DNA of 34,348 nucleotides, taken from the NCBI GenBank assembly GCA_947584295.1, contig CANPWM010000020.1, positions 1 through 34,348 on the forward strand, in the 5' to 3' direction. The first letter of the stretch is position 1, and each line of letters starts with the position of its first letter. Of the stretch, positions 1 through 9,489 are shown in pieces. The stretch is from an uncultured Oscillospiraceae bacterium (lineage in GTDB: Bacteria > Bacillota > Clostridia > Oscillospirales > Oscillospiraceae). The position numbers and the translations under genes are program-made. Below the pieces are notes generated by a model that made no database searches, was not told the DNA's origin, and saw nothing but the letters and a program-made list of their open reading frames with translations.

Positions 1-593
1 CTTTTGCCCCGGCCGGAGCCGGAGCGGTTGGAGCGGCCCCCGCCGGAGGCGGAGGTGCGGTAAGCGCCGCCGGAGGAGCTGCCGCCGGAGGACGATCTGC
101 CGGAGGAGCTTCTATTGTAGGAGCTTCCGTTGGAAGAACTTCTGCCATAGGAGCTTCCGCTGGAGGAGGTTCTGTTATAGGCACTCCCATTGGAGGAGGT
201 TCTGCCGTAAGAACTCCCGTTGGAGGCGGTTCTGTTGTAGGAGCCGCCGCTGGAGGAGGTTCTGTTGTAAGAACTTCCATTGGAGGCGGTTCTGTTGTAA
301 GAACTTCCATTGGAGGAGGTTCTGTTATAGGAATTTCCGCTGGAAGAGCTTCTGCCGTAAGAACTCCCGCTGGAAGAACTTCTGCCATAGGCGCCGCCGG
401 AGGGGGCGCGGGAGGCGTCCTGCCGCGGGGGGTAGGGGTCGTCAAAGCTCATGCCGTACCCGTCAGAGCCGGAGGCATCGTCGTCCTTCAGAAAGCCGAA
501 ATCAAGATCCGTCAGAAAGTCGGAGGTATAGTCCGGGGAGAGATCGGAAAAATCGTCCCCGAAGTCCTTGCCGTATTCGTTTTGCTTGTCCAT
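1..593 (-). CDS. Ser/Tyr/Arg decapeptide-repeat protein, N-terminal part (runs off left edge)
   Basis: The frame is open from an ATG at 593 to the window edge, giving 197 codons with no stop. GGAGA lies 8 bases upstream of the ATG. Residues 1-64 are acidic and rich in Asp and Phe. Residues 65-164 (positions 102-401) are ten consecutive 10-residue repeats of the form (S/N)G(S/G/N)(S/A)Y(G/N)R(S/T)(S/A)S. Residues 165-197 continue Ser/Gly/Arg-rich and become basic. There is no signal peptide or membrane segment in the visible part, so this end is probably cytoplasmic or precedes a later membrane anchor. It lies 29 bases downstream of the lipoprotein gene on the same strand and is probably co-transcribed with it. 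I do not recognise the family; a basic, disordered N-terminal extension on a cell-envelope protein is one guess. The reading frame is well supported but the function is unknown. Confidence 0.8.
   Translation of the reverse strand, partial: MDKQNEYGKDFGDDFSDLSPDYTSDFLTDLDFGFLKDDDASGSDGYGMSFDDPYPPRQDASRAPSGGAYGRSSSSGSSYGRSSSSGNSYNRTSSNGSSYNRTASNGSSYNRTSSSGGSYNRTASNGSSYGRTSSNGSAYNRTSSSGSSYGRSSSNGSSYNRSSSGRSSSGGSSSGGAYRTSASGGGRSNRSGSGRGK
102..401 (-). repeat. Ten tandem 30-bp coding repeats
   Basis: Ten 30-base units encode ten decapeptides with invariant Tyr and Arg. The units differ at many synonymous and some non-synonymous positions (Gly/Asn before Arg, Ser/Thr after it, Ser/Asn at the first position), so this is a partly diverged minisatellite within a gene and not a recent perfect expansion. 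Confidence 0.88.
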
Positions 594-622
594 AGCCTGA
601 TTCTCCAATCTTTTCAGAGCGG

Positions 623-1936
623 TCACTCTTGGGGATCGCTGAAGTCATAGCCGTAATCCGGCCTTACGTCGTAGTCAAAGACCTCTTTCGCGTCGAAAAG
701 GTGCAGATACCGTTCCCGGGAGTTGCGCAGGGTGGTGCCGTCGGCGTGGAGCCGGTCGCAGATGACGGCGGAGATATCGGTCTTCTCCGTGGCGAAGGAC
801 TCGGTACCCATGGAGCAGAAGATGCGGAAGCCCTCGCTTTGCAGGAACTTGAACACGTCGCCCGTCTTGTGCCAGTCGTCGCCGCCGTCGGGCTTGGCCC
901 CGTTGGGGTAGAGGTAGATGATGGTGTTGCCCACCAGGTCGCCCACGTCCTGATACCAGCGGTTCAGGTCGCGTTTGACGGCCTCCACGTCATATTTTTT
1001 GTTGGACAGGTTGATGTGGCCCCAGGTGTGGCAGCCGAAATACCAGCCCGTCTCGATAAGCCGCGCGATGATGGGCTTTACCGCCTCAATCTCCGAGGCG
1101 CGGAAGGCCTCCTGCTCCGCGGTCATGCCGGTGCTGAAGGTGTTGGTACGGTAGCCGAAGATGCCCTCGTAGCCGGTGAGGGACAGGCACGCCTTGGCCC
1201 CGTTGTAGGAGAAGTCCGGGTGTTCCCGCACGAAGGCGTCCAGAATGGGAATGGCGTCCAGCTCCCGGGACACCACCTCATAGCCGCCCGGCTCGTGGCC
1301 GTAGGCGGCGATCTGCCCCTCCTCGTCCAGTACCAGCTTTTCCATGAAGCCCTGGCCGATGTAGCTTTCGTAGTAGCAGGGGTCGTCGATGGAGATCACC
1401 AGGGGCTTTTTGCCCTTGGGGAGACGCAGGGTGTTCTTCACCATGCGCCGCTGGTTGCGTCCCACGTTCCGCTCCGTCCAGACGGTGTTCAGGTTCACCA
1501 GAATGTAGTTGTTGTCGTAGAGCTGCTGGAGGATCTTTTTGAATTCGTTCACCGTCACGGTGAGACTGTCGAAGGTCTTTTGGTAGTCGTCGCCGTCAAA
1601 GGCCAGCTCCGGGAGGGCGATGACCATGTGGAACATCAGATGCTCCACAACGCCGTTGTAGTCCGTAAGCTCCTCCTCCGGCCACACATAGGGGCGGTAG
1701 GTGTAGTCCACCGGCTCCGGCTCCGTGGAGTTGAGCTCCTCCTCCAGCCGGTCCAGCTCCTCGTCCCGCTTTTTCTTCTCCTCCAGGGCGGCCTGCTCCT
1801 CCTGGCGGCGGCGCTCCTCCTTCTGGGCGTTCAGCCACTTCCAGCTGTCCTCATTGCGTTTGCAGGAGGTCAAAAAAAGGGACAGCATCAGCGATATGAT
1901 CAGTGTGAGGGCGACGCCCCGTTGACGCGTACGCAT
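623..1936 (-). CDS. Polysaccharide deacetylase-like lipoprotein
   Basis: This 437-residue protein starts with a lipoprotein signal: basic MRTRQR, a hydrophobic stretch, then lipobox LTSC with Cys25 as the predicted lipidated residue. Residues about 36-70 are Glu/Lys/Arg-rich and probably form a coiled coil or extended linker. The rest resembles the NodB/CE4 deacetylase fold: SIDD matches the metal-binding TFDD motif and HTWGH matches the H-x3-H metal motif. By family it would remove acetyl or similar groups from a cell-wall or surface polysaccharide outside the membrane; the actual substrate is not visible. The ATG at 1936 has GGAG about 9 bases upstream. The repeat-protein gene follows 29 bases downstream. 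The SIDD variant means that activity should not be assumed. Confidence 0.85.
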   Translation of the reverse strand: MRTRQRGVALTLIISLMLSLFLTSCKRNEDSWKWLNAQKEERRRQEEQAALEEKKKRDEELDRLEEELNSTEPEPVDYTYRPYVWPEEELTDYNGVVEHLMFHMVIALPELAFDGDDYQKTFDSLTVTVNEFKKILQQLYDNNYILVNLNTVWTERNVGRNQRRMVKNTLRLPKGKKPLVISIDDPCYYESYIGQGFMEKLVLDEEGQIAAYGHEPGGYEVVSRELDAIPILDAFVREHPDFSYNGAKACLSLTGYEGIFGYRTNTFSTGMTAEQEAFRASEIEAVKPIIARLIETGWYFGCHTWGHINLSNKKYDVEAVKRDLNRWYQDVGDLVGNTIIYLYPNGAKPDGGDDWHKTGDVFKFLQSEGFRIFCSMGTESFATEKTDISAVICDRLHADGTTLRNSRERYLHLFDAKEVFDYDVRPDYGYDFSDPQE

Positions 1937-1991
1937 ACGAATTTCTCCGTTCCAGGGTAATTCCCGTTAAATTGGACTTTCACAAAACCCT

Positions 1992-1997
1992 ATTATA
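1992..1997 (-). promoter_or_regulatory. Candidate -10 box for the lipoprotein gene
   Basis: TATAAT on the minus strand lies 56 bases upstream of the lipoprotein start in the AT-rich divergent gap 1937-2151. No well-spaced -35 is evident; TTGTTT occurs about 20 bases upstream. Confidence 0.4.
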
Positions 1998-2041
1998 CAC
2001 CAAACGACGACAAAATGAAACAACTATTGCGTGAAAAAAGG

Positions 2042-2069
2042 TTACAAAATCCATAAGATATGTTATAAT
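2042..2069 (+). promoter_or_regulatory. Candidate promoter for addBA
   Basis: An extended -10 (TG, one base, TATAAT at 2064-2069) is preceded by TTACAA at 2042-2047 with a 16-base spacer. It lies about 80 bases upstream of the addB ATG. The -10 is good and the -35 weak. Confidence 0.55.
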
Positions 2070-2151
2070 CTTTTTATAAGCTTCCTATTCAGAGCCATCA
2101 TACCTCAAATTTGTATCAAATCCGCATCATCAGGCGGTTTTTGGAGGAAAT

Positions 2152-5100
2152 ATGCTGAAATTATACCTGGGCAGGGCCGGAAGCGGCAAGACCTCCGCCA
2201 TCTTGCGTGAGCTGGGTACTCTCGCGGCGGAGAAAAAGGGCGGCCATGTGCTGATCGTCCCGGAGCAGTATTCCCACGACTGCGAGCGGGCCCTGGCGGC
2301 GCAGGGGGACGGCGTGTGCCTTTACTGCGAGGTGCTGAGCTTCACCCGCCTGGCCGCCCGGGTCTTTGCCGAGACGGGGGGACTTGCGCGGCCCACCCTG
2401 GACGCGGGGGGCCGTACCCTGGCCATGAGCCTTGCCTATATGTCCGTCAGCTCCGCCCTGAAGGTCTACGACGTGGGGGGCCGGAGGCCGGACTTTGTCA
2501 AGAGCCTGCTGGCGGCCTACGACGAGCTGCGATCGGCCCGGGCCGGTACGGAGAAGCTCCTGGAGGCCGCCGAAAAAGCCTCCGGGAGCCTGGCCGGGAA
2601 GCTTTCGGATCTGGCCCTGCTCTTTGAGCGGTTCGAGGCGGTGAAGGAGCGCAGCGGGGCCGACGACCGGGACACCCTGGAGCGGCTGGCCGACCAGATC
2701 GGGGAGAGCTCCGTGGGGGCGCAGGGCGGGGTGTGGATCGACGGCTTCACCGACTTTACCCACCAGGAGCTGCGGGTCATCGACGAGCTTCTGCGCCGGG
2801 GGGCTGATGTCACCGTCTGCCTGGGGGTGGACGACCTGGCCTCCCGGGAGCTCCACTTCCGCCTGCCCGCCAAGACGGGCCGGAAGCTCCTGGCTATGGC
2901 CAAGAGCCGGGGCGTGGCGGCGAAAACCGTGTATTTTGAGAAGAAAACCGACAGGGATCCGGCCCTCGCCTATCTGGAGAGCGCCCTGCTGGACTACTCC
3001 GCGCCGCCCTATGAGGGGGAGCGCGGGGCGGTGCGGGTCTACGCCGCCGGGAGTCTGTCGGAGGAATGTGCCGTGGCGGCGGCCCGGGCGCTGGAGCTGG
3101 TACGCGCCGGGGCCAGATACCGGGACATCGCCGTGGTGTCCCCGGCCTTCTCCCAGTACGCCCCTCTGCTGGAGGGAATGTTCGCCAAGTACGGCGTGCC
3201 GGTGACCAGCACGGAAAAGAGCGATATCCTGGACAAGCCCGCCATGGCGATGCTCACCGGCGCGCTGGAGATCATCGCCGGGGGCTGGGACTACCAGAGC
3301 GTTTTCAAATACCTCAAGACCGGCCTTACGGGCCTTTCCCTGGACGAGTCTGACCAGCTGGAGAACTACGTCCTTAAGTGGAACCTCCGGGGGGAGAGCG
3401 CCTGGAGGCGGGCCTGGGAGCAGGCCCCCGGCGGCTACGCCGACGGCATGACCGACCAGGACAGGCAGGCCCTCACGCGGATAAACGCCGCCCGGGAGGC
3501 GGTGGCAGGGCCGATCCTGCGGTTGTCGGAGGCCCTTGAGGAGCAGGACAGCGCCCTGGGCAAGACGCGGGCTGTCTATACCTTCCTGGAGGACGTGGGC
3601 CTGTACGCCAAGCTGGAGGCCAAGGCCGCGGAGCTGAAGGCCGGGGGCAGGGCCGATCTTGCCCAGGAATACCGGCAGCTCTGGCAGACCCAGGTGCGGG
3701 CGCTGACCCAGTTTGCCGTCATTCTGGGGGAGACGGAGATCGACCCGGAGGAATTTATCCGGCTTTTGAAGCTGGTGCTGGCCCAGTACAAGGTGGGCGT
3801 GATCCCCTCCTCGGTGGACAGCGTCCGCGCCGGGGATATGACGCGCCTGCGGGCCAGGGGCGTGAAGCACCTGATCGTCCTGGGGGCGGTGGACGGGGCC
3901 CTGCCTGTGGGCGCCGCCAACGGGGGCGTGTTTACCGACGACGAGCGGGAGGCCCTGCGGGGCCTGGGCATCGACACCCTGGACGACCGGGAGGACAGTC
4001 TGGCCCGGGAGCTTTCCGGGGTCTATATGTCCCTGACCGTCCCCACCGGGAGCCTCACCTTCACCTACCCGGACTCCCGGCGGCGCTCCTATATCGTCTC
4101 CCGGGTGGAGAAGCTCTTCTCCCTGCGGGAGCTTGTCCCCGGCACGGAGATCTGGTCCGCCGCGCCGGAGCCGTGCTTTGAGCTGGCGGCCTCCGGGGAC
4201 AGGGCGGCCAGGAGCTATTTTGAGCGCCAGCCCGCCTGGGCGGACAGGCTGGAGGCGGTGAAGCGAGCCTCCCAGATCCGCCGGGGGAGCCTTACCGACC
4301 TGACGGCACGGCGGCTTTACGGGAAAAATCTGCGCCTGTCCGCCTCCCAGATCGACAGGTTCTACTCCTGCCGCTACGCCTACTTCCTGCAATACGGCCT
4401 CCGGGCCAGGCCCCGCCAGGAGGCGGCCCTGGACGCGCCGGAATCGGGTACCTTCGTCCATTTCGTGCTGGAGCGGGTGGCCAGGGCCGCGGGAGCGTTC
4501 GAGGGCGGGTTCCGCTCGCCCCGGGTGACGGAGGCGTTTATCAGGGAGCAGGTGGAGAGGGCCGTCACGGCCTACGCCGAGACGCGCCTGGGGGGCCTGG
4601 AGAACAAGAGCGGGCGGTTCCGCTATCTCTTTGCCCGCCTCACCGAGACGGCCGCCCAGGTGGCGCTGAATATGCGGGAGGAGCTGGCAAGCTCCGACTT
4701 TACGCCCCTGGACTTCGAGCTGCGCTTTGCCGAGGACGCGGAGCTTCCCCCGGTGCGCACCGAGGACGGCGACGCCGTCATCGGCACCGTGGATAGGGTG
4801 GACGGCTGGGAGCATGACGGCAAGCTCTATCTGCGGGTGGTGGACTACAAGACCGGCAAAAAGAAGCTGGAGCTTTCCGATATCCTCTACGGCGTGGGCT
4901 TGCAGATGTTCATCTACCTCTTCGCCCTGGAGCGGGAGGGGAGCGCCCACTACCGGGGCAAGCCCATCGTCCCCGCCGGGGTGCTGTATTCCCCGGCCCG
5001 GGACGCGCTGGTGACAAGCCCCACGGATCTGCCGGAGGGGGAGCTGCAAGCCCGTCGGGAGGAGCTTTTGCGCTTCTCCGGCCTTGTGCTGGCGGACAAC

Positions 5101-5487
5101 GAGGTTCTCCGGGCCATGGAGCGGGAGGGGCCCAGGCGGATCCCGGTGAAGATCTCCTCCAAGACCGGGGAACTGGTGGGCGCTCTTGCCAGCGCGGAGG
5201 AGCTGGGCAAGCTGGGGCGGGCCGTGGACAAGCTGGTGCGGGATATGGCCCAGGAGGTGCGCCGCGGCTCCATCACCGCCGACCCCTACCTGAGAAACGC
5301 GGCGGAGACAGCCTGCCGTTTTTGCAAATTCTACGACGCCTGCCGCTTCTCCGACGGGGACGGCGGGGAGAGCTACCGGCGCATCTATAAGCTGAAGGAC
5401 GCCGATTTCTGGGCGCTGCTGGACAGGCGCGAGGCGGAGGAAGGCAATCAGAATCAGGATATCCATACGGAAGGGGGGAACGGGTGA
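2152..5487 (+). CDS. addB: ATP-dependent helicase/deoxyribonuclease subunit B (AddB)
   Basis: AddB pairs with AddA in the cytoplasmic AddAB helicase-nuclease, which resects double-strand breaks and prepares 3' ends for RecA. The 1111-residue length is normal for the family. The N terminus carries a P-loop, GRAGSGKT (about residues 7-14). The C-terminal nuclease domain has the VVDYKTGKK motif with Asp near 898. Four cysteines match the AddB iron-sulfur staple: Cys740 alone, then Cys1055, Cys1058 and Cys1064 as C-x2-C-x5-C. The ATG at 2152 has GGAGG five bases upstream. The stop codon TGA overlaps the addA ATG (TGATG), so the two subunits are translationally coupled. Confidence 0.97.
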   Translation: MLKLYLGRAGSGKTSAILRELGTLAAEKKGGHVLIVPEQYSHDCERALAAQGDGVCLYCEVLSFTRLAARVFAETGGLARPTLDAGGRTLAMSLAYMSVSSALKVYDVGGRRPDFVKSLLAAYDELRSARAGTEKLLEAAEKASGSLAGKLSDLALLFERFEAVKERSGADDRDTLERLADQIGESSVGAQGGVWIDGFTDFTHQELRVIDELLRRGADVTVCLGVDDLASRELHFRLPAKTGRKLLAMAKSRGVAAKTVYFEKKTDRDPALAYLESALLDYSAPPYEGERGAVRVYAAGSLSEECAVAAARALELVRAGARYRDIAVVSPAFSQYAPLLEGMFAKYGVPVTSTEKSDILDKPAMAMLTGALEIIAGGWDYQSVFKYLKTGLTGLSLDESDQLENYVLKWNLRGESAWRRAWEQAPGGYADGMTDQDRQALTRINAAREAVAGPILRLSEALEEQDSALGKTRAVYTFLEDVGLYAKLEAKAAELKAGGRADLAQEYRQLWQTQVRALTQFAVILGETEIDPEEFIRLLKLVLAQYKVGVIPSSVDSVRAGDMTRLRARGVKHLIVLGAVDGALPVGAANGGVFTDDEREALRGLGIDTLDDREDSLARELSGVYMSLTVPTGSLTFTYPDSRRRSYIVSRVEKLFSLRELVPGTEIWSAAPEPCFELAASGDRAARSYFERQPAWADRLEAVKRASQIRRGSLTDLTARRLYGKNLRLSASQIDRFYSCRYAYFLQYGLRARPRQEAALDAPESGTFVHFVLERVARAAGAFEGGFRSPRVTEAFIREQVERAVTAYAETRLGGLENKSGRFRYLFARLTETAAQVALNMREELASSDFTPLDFELRFAEDAELPPVRTEDGDAVIGTVDRVDGWEHDGKLYLRVVDYKTGKKKLELSDILYGVGLQMFIYLFALEREGSAHYRGKPIVPAGVLYSPARDALVTSPTDLPEGELQARREELLRFSGLVLADNEVLRAMEREGPRRIPVKISSKTGELVGALASAEELGKLGRAVDKLVRDMAQEVRRGSITADPYLRNAAETACRFCKFYDACRFSDGDGGESYRRIYKLKDADFWALLDRREAEEGNQNQDIHTEGGNG

Positions 5488-8400
5488 TGGCCTTTACGCC
5501 GACTGAGGAACAGCGGGCCGCCATCGAGAGCGAGGGCGGACGTCTGCTTGTCTCCGCCGCCGCCGGGAGCGGCAAGACGAAGGTGCTGGTGGAGCGGCTT
5601 TTGCGGAAGGTGGACGCCGGGGAGGACATCGACCGGTTCCTGGTCATCACCTTCACCAACGCCGCGGCGGCGGAGCTGCGGGCCAGGATCATGGACGTGC
5701 TGTTCGACCGGGTGGCCGCCAACCCCGCCGACCTGCGCCTTCGCCGTCAGGCCCAGCTTCTGGGCCGGGCGCATATCGAGACGATCCACGGCTTCTGCGC
5801 CTCCCTGCTGCGGGAGTACGCCCACCGCCTGCGCCTGCCCCGGGATTTCCGGGTGGCCGACGAGAAGGAGACGGCCAACCTCAAGGATCAGGCCGCCGCC
5901 GATCTTCTGGAGAAGCTGTACGGGCAAAACGACCCGGACTTCAACGCCCTGGCGGATATCATGGGGGCGGGCCGGGACGATTCGGCCCTGGTGAGCGTCC
6001 TGCTGGACACCCACAGGAAGCTTTTGAGCCACCCGTCGCCGGAAAAATGGGTGCGCCGCCAGCTGGCGGCCCTGGAGCTGGACGGCGTCACCGACGCGGG
6101 GGAGACTGTCTGGGGCCGGAGTCTGCTTCAGGACACGGCCCGGGACGCGGCCTACTGGCTGGCGGCCCTCCGCAAAGCCCTGGAGGACGCCGGGAACGAC
6201 GAGAAATTCCGCAAAAGCTACGGCCAGGGCATGGAGGTCACCGCCGCCGGATTGGAGGCGTTCCTCACCGCCCTGGGGGGGAGCTGGGACGGGGCCAGAG
6301 AGGCCCTGACCGGCGTGGAATTCCCCCGGGCCAGAGGCGGCGCCCCCGGCTTTGAGCGGGAGATCGCCGTCCGCAACGCCTGCAAGGAGTGGGCGGGGAA
6401 GCTTACGGAGATCTTCTGGGACGACTCCCAAAAGGCCCTGGACGATATGCGCGCCATGGCCCCGGTGCTTCGCGCCCTTTTGGAGACGGTGCTGAGCTTC
6501 GACGGGCGTTTTACGGAGCTTAAGCGCAAAAGGGGCGTGCTGGACTTCTCCGACCTGGAGCATCTGACGCTGAAGCTTCTGACGGACCCGGAGACCGGCG
6601 CGCCCACGGACACGGCTTCGGAGCTTTCCGGGCGGTTTTCGGAGATCATGGTGGACGAGTACCAGGACGTCAACCAGATCCAGGAGAGCATCTTCACGGC
6701 GCTGTCCAAAAATGAACGGAACATCTTCACCGTGGGGGACGTGAAGCAGTCCATCTACCGCTTCCGCCTGGCCGACCCCGGCATCTTCCTGCGCCACTAC
6801 GACGCCTACGCCGACGTGTCGGAGGCGGGGGAGGGCCAGCCCCGCAAGGCGGTACTCTCCCGCAATTTCCGCTCCAGGCCGGAGATTTTGGAGGCGGTGA
6901 ACTTCGTCTTTGAGAACATCATGAGCCGGGAGCTGGGGGACATGGACTACGGCCCCCGGGAGCGGCTCTATCCCCCCGACGGGGCGGAGCGGGAGGGGGA
7001 GGCCCGGGTGGAGCTGGATCTTATCAGCGTCCGACCCCCGTCCCAGCCGGGGGAGAAGCGCAAAGTCGCCTTGGCCGAGGACAGCGACGCGCCGGACAAG
7101 GTGGAGGCCGAGGCCGCCTTCGCCGCCAGGCGCGTCAAGGAGCTGGTGGCCACCGGCACCGTTGCCGGGGACGACGGGGCGGAGCGGCCCGTGACCTACG
7201 GGGACATCGCCATTCTGATCCGCTCCCCCCGGAACGTCCAGGCCGTGTGGGAGCAGGTGTTCGCCCGGGAGGGCGTGCCGCTGGCCTCCTCCCAGCCCGC
7301 GGATCTCTTCGCGGAATACGAGGTGTCCCTGGCCCTCTCCATGCTGTCGGTCATCGACAACCCCCGCCAGGATATCCCCCTGATCACCGTGCTTCGCTGT
7401 CCCGTCTACGGCTTCACGGCGGAGGATCTGGCCCGGATACGCCTGGCGGACAGGGCGGGGGATTTCTGGGCGGCCCTCAACGCCTGCGCCCGGGAGGATC
7501 GGCGGTGCGCCGATTTTATCCGGGAGCTTTCCGAGCTTCGTACCCTGGCCCCGGACATGACCGGCGATGAGCTTCTCTGGACGGTCTATACCAGGACGGG
7601 CCTTTTCGCCGTGGTCAGCGCCATGCCCTCCGGGCAGGAGCGGCGGGAGAACCTGATGCTGCTGATGGAGCTGGCCCGCTCCTGCGAGAGCGCGGGGTAT
7701 CGGGGCCTCTTCGGCTTCATGACCTGGGTGCGCCGCCTCCAGGCCAGGGGCGACACGCCGGAGACGGTGTCCGGCGGCACGGAAAACGCCGTGACGCTGA
7801 TGAGTACCCACAAATCCAAGGGCCTGGAATTTCCCATCGTGTTCCTGGCGGGCCTGACCCGCCGTTTTAACCGGGAGGACGCCCGGGCGCGGCTCCTGAT
7901 CCACCCGGAGCTGGGGCCGGGGCCCAAGCGACTGGATATTCAGCGGAAGATCGAGTACAACACCATCGCCCGCCGCGCTGTGGCCGCCCGCCAGCGCCGG
8001 GAGGCTCTCTCCGAGGAGCTGCGGATCCTCTACGTGGCCATGACCCGCCCCAAAGAGCGGCTTATCCTGCTTTGTACCTTCCCGGACGCCTGCGCCGCCG
8101 TGCAGAAGCTCATAGACCTGCCCCTGCCGGTGCCGCCACAGCTGTTGTCCGCCATGCAGACCCCCGCCGAGTGGCTGTTGGCCCCGGCTTTGAAGCGGCC
8201 CGAGAGCGCCCCTGTCCGCTTCGGGCTGGAGCCGGAGTCGTACCCGGTGTCCGGCGCGGCCTGGGATATGCGCCTGATCGGCCCCGACTGGCTCACGTCC
8301 CACGAAGCCGCCGCCGTCCCGGCCTTCCCGGAGACGGCGGAGGACGGGGAGGACGTATCCGCCCTGGCGGAGCGCCTGGCCTTTGTCTACCCCTACGCCG

Positions 8401-9086
8401 GGGCCGTGTCCATGCCCTCCAAGGTCACCGCCACGGAGCTGAAGGGCAATGACAGCACCGCCCACGCCGCCCAGGAGGCGGCCTACTATGCCGGGACAGC
8501 GCCGGAGCCGCCGTCCCTCCCGCCGGAGGGGAAGGCCCCGGAGCGCCCCGCCTTCATGGGCGGCGCCGGGGGCCTCACCCCCGCCCAGCGCGGCACCGCC
8601 GCCCACATGGTCATGCAGTACGCCGATTACGCCCGGTGCGGCACCGTCCGGGGGGTTAAGGAGGAGATCGACAGGCTGTGCCGCATGGATATCCTCACCC
8701 CGGAGCAGGCCGGGGCCGTGAAGCCCGACCTGATCGCCGGTTTCTTTGCCAGCCGCCCGGGAAGGCTTGTCCTGGGGGCCGACCGGCTCCACAGGGAGCT
8801 TAAATTCTCCCTGCTGGTGGACTCCCAAGAGATCCCCGGCTTTGCCACCGGGGAGAAGGTACTGCTCCAGGGGGTGGTGGACTGCTGTGTGGAGAAAAAC
8901 GGCCGCCTTACCGTCATCGACTTCAAGACGGACCGGGTGACGCAGGCCACTATTGAGGAGCGCAGCCGGTATTACGCCGGTCAGCTGGCCGTGTACGCCC
9001 TGGCCGTCAGGCGGCTTTTCGGCCTCCCCGTGGAGCGGAAGATCCTCTACTACCTCACCGCCGGGAAATATGTGGAGCTTCCGTAA
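5487..9086 (+). CDS. addA: ATP-dependent helicase/nuclease subunit A (AddA)
   Basis: AddA is the UvrD-like SF1A helicase and nuclease subunit of AddAB. From the ATG at 5487 the protein has 1199 residues. Motifs in order are AAAGSGKT (Lys30), VDEYQD (about 390), VGDVKQSIYRFR (about 417), LYVAMTRPKERL (about 848) and the RecB-type nuclease motif VIDFKTD (about 1143). I prefer ATG 5487 to the in-frame GTG at 5484 because it forms a TGATG junction with addB and sits 8 bases from an AGGGGGG ribosome binding site; the GTG would add one Met. With addB it forms a complete two-gene operon, closed by a hairpin after the stop. Confidence 0.97.
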   Translation: MAFTPTEEQRAAIESEGGRLLVSAAAGSGKTKVLVERLLRKVDAGEDIDRFLVITFTNAAAAELRARIMDVLFDRVAANPADLRLRRQAQLLGRAHIETIHGFCASLLREYAHRLRLPRDFRVADEKETANLKDQAAADLLEKLYGQNDPDFNALADIMGAGRDDSALVSVLLDTHRKLLSHPSPEKWVRRQLAALELDGVTDAGETVWGRSLLQDTARDAAYWLAALRKALEDAGNDEKFRKSYGQGMEVTAAGLEAFLTALGGSWDGAREALTGVEFPRARGGAPGFEREIAVRNACKEWAGKLTEIFWDDSQKALDDMRAMAPVLRALLETVLSFDGRFTELKRKRGVLDFSDLEHLTLKLLTDPETGAPTDTASELSGRFSEIMVDEYQDVNQIQESIFTALSKNERNIFTVGDVKQSIYRFRLADPGIFLRHYDAYADVSEAGEGQPRKAVLSRNFRSRPEILEAVNFVFENIMSRELGDMDYGPRERLYPPDGAEREGEARVELDLISVRPPSQPGEKRKVALAEDSDAPDKVEAEAAFAARRVKELVATGTVAGDDGAERPVTYGDIAILIRSPRNVQAVWEQVFAREGVPLASSQPADLFAEYEVSLALSMLSVIDNPRQDIPLITVLRCPVYGFTAEDLARIRLADRAGDFWAALNACAREDRRCADFIRELSELRTLAPDMTGDELLWTVYTRTGLFAVVSAMPSGQERRENLMLLMELARSCESAGYRGLFGFMTWVRRLQARGDTPETVSGGTENAVTLMSTHKSKGLEFPIVFLAGLTRRFNREDARARLLIHPELGPGPKRLDIQRKIEYNTIARRAVAARQRREALSEELRILYVAMTRPKERLILLCTFPDACAAVQKLIDLPLPVPPQLLSAMQTPAEWLLAPALKRPESAPVRFGLEPESYPVSGAAWDMRLIGPDWLTSHEAAAVPAFPETAEDGEDVSALAERLAFVYPYAGAVSMPSKVTATELKGNDSTAHAAQEAAYYAGTAPEPPSLPPEGKAPERPAFMGGAGGLTPAQRGTAAHMVMQYADYARCGTVRGVKEEIDRLCRMDILTPEQAGAVKPDLIAGFFASRPGRLVLGADRLHRELKFSLLVDSQEIPGFATGEKVLLQGVVDCCVEKNGRLTVIDFKTDRVTQATIEERSRYYAGQLAVYALAVRRLFGLPVERKILYYLTAGKYVELP

Positions 9087-9087
9087 G

Positions 9088-9125
9088 GCCCCTTTCGCCC
9101 CCGGAGGGGAAAGGCGTACTTTTTT
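9088..9125 (+). terminator. Terminator after addA
   Basis: A hairpin with CCTTT/AAAGG and CCCC/GGGG arms around a CGGA loop is followed, after five bases, by six T. It separates addBA from the rpmE promoter. Confidence 0.6.
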
Positions 9126-9136
9126 CAAAAAAGATG

Positions 9137-9166
9137 TTGACAACGCAAAGCCAACTGTGGTAGAAT
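9137..9166 (+). promoter_or_regulatory. Promoter of rpmE
   Basis: TTGACA (9137-9142), an 18-base spacer and TAGAAT (9161-9166), about 40 bases upstream of the rpmE start. Confidence 0.8.
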
Positions 9167-9207
9167 AGCCAATGCGTGAGAACTAACGAATGAAAGAGGT
9201 GAACGCA

Positions 9208-9408
9208 ATGAAGGAGGGTATCCACCCCAAGTACGAGCAGACCACGATCCGGTGCGCCTGCGGCGCGGTCATTGAGACCGGCAGTACAAAGAGTGACATC
9301 AAGGTTGAAATCTGCTCCAAGTGTCACCCCTTTTATACCGGCAAGCAGAAGCTTGTCGATACCAGCGGCCGTGTGGATAAGTTCAACAAGAAATTCGGCC
9401 TCAAATAA
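9208..9408 (+). CDS. rpmE: 50S ribosomal protein L31
   Basis: This 66-residue protein ([16 protein letters not shown]...) is the type A, zinc-containing form of L31, a large-subunit protein at the subunit bridge. It has cysteine pairs C-x-C (RCACG) and C-x2-C (CSKC). The start is ATG 9208, not the in-frame ATG at 9190: AGAGGTGA at 9195-9202 is correctly spaced for 9208, and L31 begins with MK-x-(G/D)-IHP. It is a single-gene transcription unit with its own promoter and terminator. Confidence 0.96.
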   Translation: MKEGIHPKYEQTTIRCACGAVIETGSTKSDIKVEICSKCHPFYTGKQKLVDTSGRVDKFNKKFGLK

Positions 9409-9416
9409 CAAAAAAG

Positions 9417-9445
9417 CACGCGGGGTTCACGCCCCGCGTGTTTTT
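9417..9445 (+). terminator. Rho-independent terminator of rpmE
   Basis: A nine-base-pair GC-rich stem (CACGCGGGG with CCCCGCGTG) and a six-base loop, followed directly by five T. Confidence 0.9.
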
Positions 9446-9489
9446 ATCTGTGTTTCTTTTCCGATAAAACTTATAAGGGGGATCGCTCC

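Noticed and set aside
2161-5466. Long minus-strand open frame opposite addB
   Set aside because: It is the complement of a clear addB with all motifs; the frame is low in stops because of high GC, and its protein is Pro/Gly/His-rich with no family features.
5454-9143. Long minus-strand open frame opposite addA
   Set aside because: Same reason: antisense shadow of addA in GC-rich DNA.
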